DNA of 45,475 nucleotides from a virus: positions 1 through 45,475 of IMG/VR virus record IMGVR_UViG_3300032294_001387; one strand, given 5' to 3'. Within the stretch, counting starts at the first letter, position 1. Each line of letters opens with the position of its first letter. The notes below the pieces were generated by a model that was given only the letters and a program-made list of their open reading frames with translations, was not told the DNA's origin and did no database searches. The translations under genes and the position numbers were made by a program. This document shows, piece by piece, positions 6,694 to 14,479 of the stretch.

Positions 6694-7756
6694 ACTTTAA
6701 TAATCCTACAATTTTTTTGTTGATAGGACCTACCCATCTACAATGTTTATTCAAAACATCTATAGAATCTATGATAACAGATCTAACTTTTTCTGCTTCT
6801 TCCATTGTATTGACATTAACGCCATACCACCATGTTTTATCGTTTTTGTCCAATGGTTCTGTTACAATCTTAATTATATCTGGTTTTAGAGTCTTAGTCA
6901 ACGGAAATATCACACGAGGATGTGTTCCATCTTCTACGTCTCCAATTTTAAATTGTTTTTTAAGATTATTATTAAGATCAATTTTATTTCTCACTTCATC
7001 AAGACCACTCTTTGGTAAGAATCCTAATTCGGTTGTCTCGCCATCGGAGAAAGTTAATCCATCTGCACCGGACTTATCAACAACTACATAACCGAATGTA
7101 GAACCAACTTTAAAATGTTTAGATACACTCTTAACATCTGCATATGTTGTTACACTGTTAAAATAATCCCACAATCTACCATAATTGTTTATCTTGTTAT
7201 TACCTTTTAAATCGTTAGAAGGAGATATCCACGTAGAAGGTGTTACCATAGCAATAATACCATTATCATTAGTCCATGTAGTAATTGACTTACTTAAAAA
7301 TATAGTCCAAAGATTCTCAGATAATACTTCACGCTGACCTTCTTTTTTATTTTTCTGATAAGGAGGATTACCAACAATTACATCAAACTTCATATCGTCA
7401 AACCCTCCCGCCAGTGCGTCTTCATTGTATATAGTAGTATCATTCTCTGCCAGCTTAGATATCAGAGATGCAGCAATAGTTGCTTTCTTCTTATCAATAT
7501 CATTTCCGTATAACATATTCTCTACAATATGCTTAGGCGAATGGCCATGCTGGCGCAATTTATCGTAAGCAACGATAAGAAACGTACCATATCCACAAGC
7601 AGGATCAAAGATAGTCAGATTAGGGTTAGACCAATCAACATCTAACTTATCTATCATCTCTTTAACAAGAGAAGTAGGTGTGTTATTGAGGGCACCAGAA
7701 CCGTAAACTCCGCTGATGCCTTCAATAACTTTTAGTGTGCTACTAACTGTAGGCAC
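6683..7756 (-). CDS. N6-adenine DNA methyltransferase, 357 aa
   Basis: SAM motif I DPACGYGTF (residues 51-59), LYGNDI (motif II) and catalytic NPPY (130-133) place it with gamma-class N6-adenine methylases of the Eco57I/type I M group. The C-terminal 200 residues would be target recognition. It lies 2 bases downstream of the helicase-nuclease gene, forming an R-M-like operon. It may modify phage DNA or act with the helicase. Confidence 0.88.
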   Translation of the reverse strand: MPTVSSTLKVIEGISGVYGSGALNNTPTSLVKEMIDKLDVDWSNPNLTIFDPACGYGTFLIVAYDKLRQHGHSPKHIVENMLYGNDIDKKKATIAASLISKLAENDTTIYNEDALAGGFDDMKFDVIVGNPPYQKNKKEGQREVLSENLWTIFLSKSITTWTNDNGIIAMVTPSTWISPSNDLKGNNKINNYGRLWDYFNSVTTYADVKSVSKHFKVGSTFGYVVVDKSGADGLTFSDGETTELGFLPKSGLDEVRNKIDLNNNLKKQFKIGDVEDGTHPRVIFPLTKTLKPDIIKIVTEPLDKNDKTWWYGVNVNTMEEAEKVRSVIIDSIDVLNKHCRWVGPINKKIVGLLKYVG

Positions 7757-7758
7757 GA

Positions 7759-9843
7759 TTAACCTCCGTAGATAAGATTCCAGTCTGTGATCTTACGATT
7801 GATGCTTTTCATATTGATAGCACCATTATAACATTTTTCTCTGAATAAGTCAAGCTCTATTTCTACAAAAGTAGAGAATTCATCTTCTGAGCAGTTCTCT
7901 ATAAGATCTTGTATAGACTCATACTTTCTACTGCTAACAGCGAGAAGAACGGGTATCTTACGTATAGCAGTAGAGATCCTCTTTTTCAATTCTGCTATCT
8001 CATCCTTAGTAACTGGTGCTCTTGCTCCTCTGTTAACAGAATTATATGTCTTACCTTCTTGTATACCAGAATTAGAGATATCTCCGTTCTTAGTCACACC
8101 ATTCTCAGCTACAATATTAGACCAGTCATCAACATCAAAACCGTTAATGTCGTAGTCCTTCTGCGAACCAAATGAATCAAAAGCAGATCCAAGTTCAGAT
8201 AGAACAGACATAACCTGTTCAATCTCTACCTTCTTAATCTTGTTACCTGTGTGATCAAGAATAGGAGCAACCTCTAAGAATGAACGCAGAACAGATGTAG
8301 TTGACTGATCGTTCTTCGCGATAATCTCAGCATAGAGCCATGACATCTCAAGGCAACGCTGCGGATGAAAGTCAATAACAACACAGCGATCTTTACCACG
8401 ACGCTGGTCTGGTGACTGAACACGGAATACAGTCTGAAAGTATGTTTCAGCGGCGCGACCGCCGTTCAACATAGCAACCATATCCCATTCAGGAACAGTA
8501 ACGCCAGTATTGAAACGACCACATGTAACTGTAATTGTCTTAGAATAATAAGCGATCTCCTTCTTAACCTGATCGAGATTATTAATGTTATCTCCTGCCA
8601 CATTGATTATATGATAACCGAGATCCATCTTATTCAGAAGATTACACATAGCATTCACAGGTGCTACGTTAGACATAACCCACAGCATATGATCCGGAGC
8701 CATAACACGAATGGCTGAATGATTATGTCTTACGTTACGACCGAAGAACTGGTCAACGAATAACTTAACCGATGCCTCTTCAATGAATGTCTCACCATCA
8801 TCAGAGGCGAACAGCTTATTCATAGTGAAGCCTTCGTCGTCTGTGTAATGATTCTGTAACTTCTTAGCTTCATCGCATACTTCGAATGTATGAAACTCCA
8901 TCGGAGGGAGCCAACGGTATACTTCAGTCTGCCAGTTGTTATCCTCTTCTGCCTTACGTTTAGTCTGTTCGTCGATATACGACCAGCTGAAAGTCTGTTC
9001 TTCTGTGAACTCGCCAGATGCTAACAACTCAAGCGGCGTACCAGACATGTGAAGTTCGTAATCATAAGAGATAGCATCAAGCGTAGTCTTAGCACGATTA
9101 GTATTAGCACCGTAATGAGTCTCATCAATAATTACGAGATCGTAATGATAGTTCTTAGCAATCTCCCACTTGGCTTTATCAAGATCATTTATATCTTGAA
9201 ATGAACTGAACAGTACCGCATTCTTAGTGTCATACGGTATGATAATAGGATCGTTCTTGTTACAATCCTTAGCATAGAAATAACGCCAGCCATCGAAGTC
9301 GATGTGTAATTCAAGATCGTCCTTCCAACCATCATTAGTTGCTGGTTTATATGTAAGAACGAGAACACGAAATTGGTCTGAACCTTCAGCAAGTCTCTTA
9401 GCAATCTGATAGCCAACGAATGTCTTACCGAAACGCATCTTAGCGTTAGTAAGAAATCTCTTACCACCGTTCTTGTAATATGTGACTGCTTTATCAACAC
9501 ATTCCTGCTGTTCATCGCGCATCGAATAAACATTAGGACGTAGAATGTTATAAATTAATCTGTTTATTACAGATGACACTTGATCGACAGTACACGTGAA
9601 CCATTCTCGGTTCTTATCAATACGTGCATCTGAACATCCCATCTTACGCAGATGGGCGTGAATCTGTTTATCTGTGATATGTTCTGGAACATCCCAGATA
9701 CGTTCAATCTCTAACGGTTCAGGATTAGATGTGCCGTCCTGTTGGGCGACACGTGCTTCAGCTGATTCCTGAGTTGTCTCTCCTACCTTGAGCCAACCTT
9801 TATCGCGATAGGTAGCAGTTGTATAGGCATAGATCTTTTTCAT
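7759..9843 (-). CDS. GIY-YIG-like nuclease fused to SF2 helicase, 694 aa
   Basis: Residues 1-85 resemble the T5orf172/MUG113 branch of GIY-YIG nucleases (IYAYTTATYRDKGWLKVGET, Arg at 31, a REWF Glu near 80). From about residue 105 an SF2 helicase/translocase follows: Walker A-like NAKMRFGKT, DETH box in VVIIDETHYG, motif III MSGTP, and motifs V-VI around TGVTVPEWD and VFRVQSPDQRRG. The end is a helical extension. A nuclease plus translocase next to adenine methylases is the layout of restriction enzymes. Start at 9843 overlaps the upstream stop by one base. Confidence 0.85.
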   Translation of the reverse strand: MKKIYAYTTATYRDKGWLKVGETTQESAEARVAQQDGTSNPEPLEIERIWDVPEHITDKQIHAHLRKMGCSDARIDKNREWFTCTVDQVSSVINRLIYNILRPNVYSMRDEQQECVDKAVTYYKNGGKRFLTNAKMRFGKTFVGYQIAKRLAEGSDQFRVLVLTYKPATNDGWKDDLELHIDFDGWRYFYAKDCNKNDPIIIPYDTKNAVLFSSFQDINDLDKAKWEIAKNYHYDLVIIDETHYGANTNRAKTTLDAISYDYELHMSGTPLELLASGEFTEEQTFSWSYIDEQTKRKAEEDNNWQTEVYRWLPPMEFHTFEVCDEAKKLQNHYTDDEGFTMNKLFASDDGETFIEEASVKLFVDQFFGRNVRHNHSAIRVMAPDHMLWVMSNVAPVNAMCNLLNKMDLGYHIINVAGDNINNLDQVKKEIAYYSKTITVTCGRFNTGVTVPEWDMVAMLNGGRAAETYFQTVFRVQSPDQRRGKDRCVVIDFHPQRCLEMSWLYAEIIAKNDQSTTSVLRSFLEVAPILDHTGNKIKKVEIEQVMSVLSELGSAFDSFGSQKDYDINGFDVDDWSNIVAENGVTKNGDISNSGIQEGKTYNSVNRGARAPVTKDEIAELKKRISTAIRKIPVLLAVSSRKYESIQDLIENCSEDEFSTFVEIELDLFREKCYNGAINMKSINRKITDWNLIYGG

Positions 9844-10139
9844 TATTCTTCCTCGTTATGATAACGATCCAGATGATCTTCGACACGACCGCCATCGCGA
9901 AGATAGAACACGTAGTTACCGATCTCTTTACGGTAATCCTTATCAACGTATTCAAACCCACCATAATACTGCAGCGTGCCATCGCGATACTTTTCAACTG
10001 CGATAGCATCTTCACTAATCATAACGCCTCCACAGCGATAGTCAAGTCCTAACTTATCTGCCTGAATCATCTCGAACTGGTTGTTCAGATGCTCTTCAAC
10101 CATCTCGTTGATACGCTCCAGAATATATTCAGTGCTCAT
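9843..10139 (-). CDS. Hypothetical protein, 98 aa
   Basis: First gene of the methylase-helicase operon. Start taken as ATG 10139 (MSTEYILERINEMVEE) because GGAGAG lies nine bases upstream; the frame is open further upstream but runs into the promoter at 10169. Helical N-terminus, then beta-rich and acidic. No family recognised; its position suggests a regulator or accessory of the operon. Confidence 0.65.
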   Translation of the reverse strand: MSTEYILERINEMVEEHLNNQFEMIQADKLGLDYRCGGVMISEDAIAVEKYRDGTLQYYGGFEYVDKDYRKEIGNYVFYLRDGGRVEDHLDRYHNEEE

Positions 10140-10168
10140 CTTTAAGATCCTCTCCTTATCATACATAT

Positions 10169-10197
10169 AGTATACCTCTGTTTTTTTCAAATGTAAA
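10169..10197 (-). promoter_or_regulatory. Sigma70-like promoter, leftward
   Basis: TTTACA (10192-10197), 17-base spacer ending AGG, TATACT (10169-10174) on the minus strand. Drives 10139 through 6247. Confidence 0.75.
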
Positions 10198-10268
10198 GTC
10201 TTTTTTCTCCTGAGTATCTTCTCGTAAGTCACTGATCTTAGTTTACTAATGTTTTTTGAAAAAAGTGC

Positions 10269-10296
10269 TTGACATTCTGGAAGAGACGGGTATAAT
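10269..10296 (+). promoter_or_regulatory. Sigma70-like promoter, rightward
   Basis: TTGACA (10269-10274), 16-base spacer ending GGG, TATAAT (10291-10296). Near-identical in design to 1403-1430. Drives the ligase gene block. Confidence 0.85.
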
Positions 10297-10328
10297 CATT
10301 ATTGAGGCTATGAAATAAGGATAAGAAA

Positions 10329-10442
10329 ATGTATAACCCTATTGCTCATGACTTAAAGAGTAAGAAATATAGACAGCGTATCGTTCGTAATAAAAAGAAA
10401 TATGATCGTAAAAGAATGAGGAAAGAAAATGAACGCCAATGA
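10329..10442 (+). CDS. Small highly basic protein, 37 aa
   Basis: MYNPIAHDLKSKKYRQRIV followed by a Lys/Arg run. Very small basic proteins of this form (N-P-x-A/H...KYRQRVV) are common in T4-type phages; they likely bind nucleic acid but have no assigned role. First gene behind the promoter at 10269; overlaps the next gene by 14 bases. Confidence 0.65.
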   Translation: MYNPIAHDLKSKKYRQRIVRNKKKYDRKRMRKENERQ

Positions 10443-10734
10443 TCTAATTGATGCTGGATATAAAAAGTTTCAGGATAGTTTTAAAAAAGCGGATTGTGCA
10501 TACCAAAAGAGAATTGGTAGCACTCGATATTTTATCAATGTCTATTACTATGACCTTCGAAAGTTAAATATCAATACCAAAGAAACTTTCGAATGTGAAT
10601 TGAATTTTGATATGGCAGAAGATAGACATGATTATATTCATCTTCTTTTTAATTGCACTGACTTGACTATTGAGCAGTTAGAGGCTAAAGCAGAGTGGTT
10701 GTTTACGACGCTTGGTTGTAGTGTCTATGAATGA
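10429..10734 (+). CDS. Hypothetical protein, 101 aa
   Basis: No family recognised. Mixed charge, Tyr-rich (YFINVYYYDLRKL), ending in a helix. Start behind GAGGAAAGAAA. Second gene of the block 10329-13048. Confidence 0.65.
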   Translation: MNANDLIDAGYKKFQDSFKKADCAYQKRIGSTRYFINVYYYDLRKLNINTKETFECELNFDMAEDRHDYIHLLFNCTDLTIEQLEAKAEWLFTTLGCSVYE

Positions 10735-10744
10735 GGATTGGAAA

Positions 10745-10942
10745 ATGGCTGAGTTTCTGAGCAAAAACGCTGACGAAGCGCTGGTTCAAGTTAAAGAAAA
10801 ACTTTACGAGCGACTGGGATGTCTTCGCGATTATATTGCAAAGATGGCTGAGTGGGGTTACGCTCCTGACGCTACAGAACATCAAATAATTAATGAGATA
10901 CAGTTTCTCGAATATGTGCTTGATATGTTCGAACGGAGTTGA
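10745..10942 (+). CDS. Hypothetical helical protein, 65 aa
   Basis: ATG 10745 is preferred over upstream ATG codons because GAGGATTGG sits seven bases before it and the upstream alternative overlaps the previous gene. Strongly helical with coiled-coil spacing. Unknown function. Confidence 0.6.
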   Translation: MAEFLSKNADEALVQVKEKLYERLGCLRDYIAKMAEWGYAPDATEHQIINEIQFLEYVLDMFERS

Positions 10943-10943
10943 T

Positions 10944-11396
10944 ATGATAAGAATTCACAACGAGTGCACATTTCTTAAACCAGATGGCATTGCTAAAGTC
11001 GAGAACATGTATGATGCCAAGTATGTGTTTGAGTCTTGTCTTAGAATGAAAGATGGTGGCTGGTGTAATATACCTGTGGCTATCTTTTATACCGAGAAGG
11101 CTCATCCAGAAGGTTCGAACTACTTTGGTCTTTATCGTACTGATTTTGGTGATCTAATGATCACAGACGGGATCTCTGCGATCGAACCATTTAATGCTTT
11201 ACAAATCGACGAAGATATTATATACTCTCGTTATCGTCATGATTATCGCGAATACAAAGGAGCGATGGTTGATGGTGGTAGAGATTACTTCAGGTGTAGT
11301 GCCGATCGAGGTGTGCCTGTAAAGTTGAAAGTTGTAAAAGATAAACTCGAGTTGTCTGAAAATGAAGATCGAAATACATTGGATATGGAATCCTAA
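10944..11396 (+). CDS. Hypothetical protein, 150 aa
   Basis: Starts at ATG 10944 one base after the previous stop, with CGGAG upstream. An alpha/beta protein with YFGLYRTDFGDLMITDG in the centre and an acidic tail. No family recognised. Its last 35 bases overlap the small gene at 11362. Confidence 0.65.
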   Translation: MIRIHNECTFLKPDGIAKVENMYDAKYVFESCLRMKDGGWCNIPVAIFYTEKAHPEGSNYFGLYRTDFGDLMITDGISAIEPFNALQIDEDIIYSRYRHDYREYKGAMVDGGRDYFRCSADRGVPVKLKVVKDKLELSENEDRNTLDMES

Positions 11397-11490
11397 ACAC
11401 TGGGCATTTCATATCGTGGAAAGGTTCAACAGTGGGAACCCATATAGAAGTTACAGATTTGGACCGTTGTTTGTGAGGAGATTTTGGTAA
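11362..11490 (+). CDS. Small basic Trp-rich protein, 42 aa
   Basis: Overlaps the previous gene (+1 frame) and shares one base with the ligase start (TAATG). Product IHWIWNPKHWAFHIVERF... then Arg/aromatic tail FVRRFW. No family known. The tight overlap on both sides supports translation, but it could be a chance open frame bridging two genes. Confidence 0.5.
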   Translation: MKIEIHWIWNPKHWAFHIVERFNSGNPYRSYRFGPLFVRRFW

Positions 11491-12605
11491 TGATTAGCCT
11501 TCCGAAACTATACAAGATTGACACCAAAGGTAAGACCCGTGTTTGGTGGATCGAACATGACAATGAGAAGTATCGAACACATTCTGGTATCGATGGTGGC
11601 AAGATTGTAGTTTCGGGTTGGCAGTATCCTACCGAAAAGAATGTTGGTCGTGCTAATGCGACCGACGTTGCTATGCAGGTTGCTAATGAAGTAAATGCTC
11701 ATTATGTAAAGAAGCAGTTTCAAGGCAAGTATTATACTAGCGTTACTGCTGCTAAGTCGAAGGATGATTTGTTCTATGAGTGTATGCTGGCCGACAAGTA
11801 TGATGTAAAGAAACATACCAAGTTTCCATATTATTCACAACCGAAACTGGATGGTGTTCGCTGCCTCGTTTCAAAAGATGGTATGCAGTCACGCAATGGC
11901 AAGCCTATTATCTCTGCTCCGCATATTCGTGAGACATTAGAACCATTCTTTCAGGCATTTCCTGATGCTGTGTTAGATGGTGAACTGTATAATCACGATC
12001 TAAAAGACAACTTTGAAAAGATCATTTCGCTTGCTCGTAAGACTAAGCCAACTGCCGCTGATTTGGAAGAGTCTAAGCAGATGATACAGTATTGGGTATA
12101 TGACTGTATAATGGATGGCACATTCGAAGAACGTTACGACTTTCTCTTTCCGAACCTTAAAATCCATTTTCAAAGTTGTATAAACTTGGTCAGGATATTC
12201 GAGGTTAAAAACGAAAATGAAATTGAAACAACGCTTGTTAAATATTTGGAAGGTGGATTTGAAGGACAGATGCTCCGTGTTCCAGACTCTCTTTATGAAG
12301 GTAAGCGTTCCAAGAACCTTATCAAGCATAAAGAGTTTGAGGATGACGAGTTCCAGATTGTCTCTATCGAAGAAGGAAAAGGTAACTGGGCAGGTGCTGC
12401 CAAGCGTGTGGAAATCCGTTTGAAAGATGGAACGACACAGTTTTCGGGAGTGCGTGGCTCATTTGACATGCTCAAGGACTTGCTGTATAATGCTAATGAT
12501 TATGTCGGCACGGACGTTACCGTGAGATATCAGAACAAAACGGAAGACGGCAAACTTCGTTTTCCTGTTATCGTTGCTTTCTGGAAAGGTGAGCGTGACC
12601 TATGA
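11490..12605 (+). CDS. lig: ATP-dependent DNA ligase, 371 aa
   Basis: Seals nicks in phage DNA during replication and repair. Adenylation motif I KLDGVRC with nucleophile Lys119, RNGKPI (motif Ia), LDGELY (motif III), EGQMLR (motif IV) and LIKHKEF (motif V) are all present. The N-terminal 80 residues (VWWIEHDNEKYRTHSG) resemble a WGR-like DNA-binding module. Length fits small phage ligases. Start at 11490 (MISLPKLYKI) has GAGGAG upstream. Confidence 0.93.
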   Translation: MISLPKLYKIDTKGKTRVWWIEHDNEKYRTHSGIDGGKIVVSGWQYPTEKNVGRANATDVAMQVANEVNAHYVKKQFQGKYYTSVTAAKSKDDLFYECMLADKYDVKKHTKFPYYSQPKLDGVRCLVSKDGMQSRNGKPIISAPHIRETLEPFFQAFPDAVLDGELYNHDLKDNFEKIISLARKTKPTAADLEESKQMIQYWVYDCIMDGTFEERYDFLFPNLKIHFQSCINLVRIFEVKNENEIETTLVKYLEGGFEGQMLRVPDSLYEGKRSKNLIKHKEFEDDEFQIVSIEEGKGNWAGAAKRVEIRLKDGTTQFSGVRGSFDMLKDLLYNANDYVGTDVTVRYQNKTEDGKLRFPVIVAFWKGERDL

Positions 12606-12730
12606 AACTGGCATGGATTTGTTATGAATATGATAACGGTGATGAAACGGTCAATATCGTTTTTATCGAACCTGATCCATATCGTTGGCACAAGGTTGTT
12701 CCTATCGTATATGCGGAGATTGTAGAATGA
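12602..12730 (+). CDS. Hypothetical protein, 42 aa
   Basis: ATG overlaps the ligase stop (CTATGA), a classic coupled junction. Aromatic, probably a small beta hairpin protein (WICYEYDNGDETVNIVFIEP). Unknown. Confidence 0.55.
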   Translation: MKLAWICYEYDNGDETVNIVFIEPDPYRWHKVVPIVYAEIVE

Positions 12731-12906
12731 CTGACGACTATTACGAGAGAATGTATTGGGAATGTAAAAGTGAAATCATCTTTCTGGAAGCGGAAATCGC
12801 CCGTCTAGAAAAAATAAACAAAATGCTTAGCATAGAGAATGCTTCTTATGTGGAACAATTTTTGCATTGGGAACAGCGAGAAGGACATCTTAAAGATGAC
12901 CGATGA
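12727..12906 (+). CDS. Coiled-coil protein, 59 aa
   Basis: Start ATG 12727 overlaps the previous stop by four bases. Residues about 15-45 (IIFLEAEIARLEKINKMLSI) follow a heptad pattern, so a short coiled coil. No family recognised. Confidence 0.6.
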   Translation: MTDDYYERMYWECKSEIIFLEAEIARLEKINKMLSIENASYVEQFLHWEQREGHLKDDR

Positions 12907-13048
12907 AATGAAACAAATCGCATATAATGAAGGCGCAGAAGCATTTGTAGATGGTGTAATGTGTGTTGACTGTCCTTATTATGGTGTTTCAGATACTCTT
13001 GCCAAGATGTGGGAAGAAGGTTGGTGGGATATGTGGTATTCAGAATAA
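12896..13048 (+). CDS. RMF/CrpP-like small protein, 50 aa
   Basis: The spacing A9-Y10, G13, G20, C26-P27-Y28, W39, G42-W43 matches the ribosome modulation factor/CrpP pattern (AYxxG...G...CPY...W..GW). RMF dimerises and silences 70S ribosomes in E. coli; phage versions have unproven roles. Start 12896 overlaps the previous gene by 11 bases with AAGGA upstream; an upstream in-frame ATG (12839) would lie inside the previous gene and is rejected. Unlike RMF it is acidic, so ribosome binding is not assured. Confidence 0.65.
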   Translation: MTDEMKQIAYNEGAEAFVDGVMCVDCPYYGVSDTLAKMWEEGWWDMWYSE

Positions 13049-13053
13049 AAGTA

Positions 13054-13082
13054 TTTACTTTTCATAAAATATAGGTTATACT
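13054..13082 (+). promoter_or_regulatory. Sigma70-like promoter
   Basis: TTTACT (13054-13059), 17-base spacer ending AGGT, TATACT (13077-13082). Precedes the ClpP-fold gene. Confidence 0.7.
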
Positions 13083-13109
13083 ATATGTATAATATGAAAA
13101 GAGGATAAG

Positions 13110-13517
13110 ATGTCTGCTTTCTTAGATGTTCCGCCTAACCATGCTCCTGTTGTTATTACAGAAGACGGTGGCGGTCTTGTTCAAAAGTATATTGATGCTG
13201 CTCTGAAGTATGCTCTTGAAAAGAGAGAAGTTCAAATCGCAGGATCGTGTCGCTCTGCTTGTATGTTAGCTCTGGCTGTTAAGAATGTATGTGTTTGGCC
13301 TAATGCTGAAGTCGCAGTGCATCATGCCTATGACGCTGATACTGGTAAGATTAGATACGATGTTACTGCTTTGATGACATCAGCTCTTCCTACTAATATT
13401 CAAAAGAGGCTTAAAGGTAAGATACGACAAGATTACTGGCCAGGAGCAACAATGAAAGCTGATGAACTAGTTTCTCTTGGTATTAGGAGATGTGACTTAA
13501 CTTCTGAACAAAAATAA
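13110..13517 (+). CDS. ClpP-fold serine peptidase-like protein, 135 aa
   Basis: Small ClpP/crotonase-type fold: GGGLVQKYIDAALKY, VQIAGSCRSACMLAL with a candidate nucleophile Ser49, and VAVHHAY with candidate catalytic His71/72. The form (G-x-C-x-SAC...) recurs in phage-borne ClpP-like proteins of about this length, shorter than ClpP itself (about 200 aa). It has no signal peptide and its own promoter (13054). It may be a protease or an inactive relative; it is far from the virion genes, so a prohead protease role is unlikely. Confidence 0.65.
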   Translation: MSAFLDVPPNHAPVVITEDGGGLVQKYIDAALKYALEKREVQIAGSCRSACMLALAVKNVCVWPNAEVAVHHAYDADTGKIRYDVTALMTSALPTNIQKRLKGKIRQDYWPGATMKADELVSLGIRRCDLTSEQK

Positions 13518-13526
13518 GGCTATACT
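13497..13526 (+). promoter_or_regulatory. Weak sigma70-like promoter
   Basis: TTAACT (13497-13502), 18-base spacer, TATACT (13521-13526), overlapping the end of the previous gene and 38 bases before ATG 13564. Confidence 0.4.
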
Positions 13527-13563
13527 GACTATATAATATGTTCCTAACCAAAAGGAGAACATT

Positions 13564-13734
13564 ATGTCTACTCGTAAGAACAAATACCGTGTGCTTTATA
13601 CTGTAAAGAGCGAAAATGGTTTTCTCATTGAGAAAAGCCAGCAGTTTCCCTCTTACAATGACGTCCGCACATTTATATCTGTTCTACAAACGGGCGGACA
13701 TCTGGTTGGTAAACCTATTGTAGAGATAGGATAA
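13564..13734 (+). CDS. Hypothetical protein, 56 aa
   Basis: ATG 13564 follows AAAAGGAGAACATT. Basic N-terminus (STRKNKYRVLYTVKS), then mixed. No family recognised. Last rightward gene before the convergent spanins. Confidence 0.65.
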   Translation: MSTRKNKYRVLYTVKSENGFLIEKSQQFPSYNDVRTFISVLQTGGHLVGKPIVEIG

Positions 13735-13754
13735 GGACTTACATATCAGTCCTT
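13733..13754. terminator. Hairpin between convergent genes
   Basis: AAGGACT (13733-13739) pairs with AGTCCTT (13748-13754) over an 8-base loop. The flanking T content is modest (ATCTCTTG), so it is a weak or bidirectional terminator for the converging transcripts. Confidence 0.45.
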
Positions 13755-13778
13755 ATCTCTTGTAACGACTTATGAAGG

Positions 13779-14066
13779 TTACTGACTGTCCAGCTGCAGT
13801 TGAGCATCGTTTAGAAACTTTCTAATACTTTCGATGCTCGACTTACATGTAATGTTATTCTTGTATAGAACAGCAAGAGTTCTTGCTACTTCAGCATCTG
13901 TTAGCGTTTGCCATTTAGGAAACTGCTTCAATACGGGACACTCATACATTGCTTCTGCTGGATGAACAACAAGATATTTGTAAGTTGTTACAACGCTCGC
14001 TGGGTCGTTAGCGTTACATGCTGCTAAACCTAAAGCAGCAGCTAAAATCAACACAATCTTTTTCAT
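13779..14066 (-). CDS. o-spanin-like outer-membrane lipoprotein, 95 aa
   Basis: Signal peptide MKKIVLILAAALGLAAC with a lipobox LAAC (Cys17 lipidated), then a short periplasmic domain. It starts four bases inside the end of the coiled-coil membrane gene (ATGA overlap): together they have the two-gene spanin layout that fuses inner and outer membranes at lysis of a Gram-negative host. Longer than many o-spanins and not notably Pro-rich, so the assignment rests on context. Confidence 0.75.
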   Translation of the reverse strand: MKKIVLILAAALGLAACNANDPASVVTTYKYLVVHPAEAMYECPVLKQFPKWQTLTDAEVARTLAVLYKNNITCKSSIESIRKFLNDAQLQLDSQ

Positions 14067-14425
14067 GGGATAACACCCTCCAGTTCTCTAATAGTTTCTT
14101 TCAATAGATCTGATGCCTGACGATCAGACAACTTAGGATCGTTACGTATTCTTTTCTCTATTTCTACGAGACTCTGCTCAACAGCATTGCGCTGTTTGGT
14201 TAGCTCTTGAACAATATTCTCTTTATCTTTATTGATAGCCTGCAGATCTTTTATCATTTTATTTTGATCGGCTATAACTTGCTGGGCTTGTTTCAGATTA
14301 TACTCTGCCAGAGCGGAAGCACGAATAGTATCATCGTAATGTTTTATAAAGGTACCAATAACTACTGCTAACACAACAGCAATAAGACCATACAGAAATC
14401 CCTTGCTAAATATCCAGTCGAACAT
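14063..14425 (-). CDS. i-spanin-like inner-membrane protein, 120 aa
   Basis: N-terminal membrane anchor (residues 9-27, GFLYGLIAVVLAVVIGTFI), then a long periplasmic coiled coil (about 45-100, QAQQVIADQNKMIKDLQ...) as in Rz-type spanins. Upstream AAGGAGG ribosome binding site and TATAAATA late promoter at 14453-14460. Late expression fits a lysis role. Confidence 0.8.
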   Translation of the reverse strand: MFDWIFSKGFLYGLIAVVLAVVIGTFIKHYDDTIRASALAEYNLKQAQQVIADQNKMIKDLQAINKDKENIVQELTKQRNAVEQSLVEIEKRIRNDPKLSDRQASDLLKETIRELEGVIP

Positions 14426-14452
14426 TACATCCTCCTTGTGAGTTATATCCTA

Positions 14453-14460
14453 TATTTATA
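14453..14460 (-). promoter_or_regulatory. T4-type late promoter, leftward
   Basis: TATAAATA on the minus strand, 28 bases upstream of the i-spanin start, inside the palindrome CCTATATTTATAGG-like sequence 14449-14462. Confidence 0.75.
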
Positions 14461-14479
14461 GGATTTTGAAGGATACAAA

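Noticed and set aside
9189-9533. 114-residue leftward frame inside the helicase gene
   Set aside because: Same-strand shadow of the helicase in another frame; no start signal.
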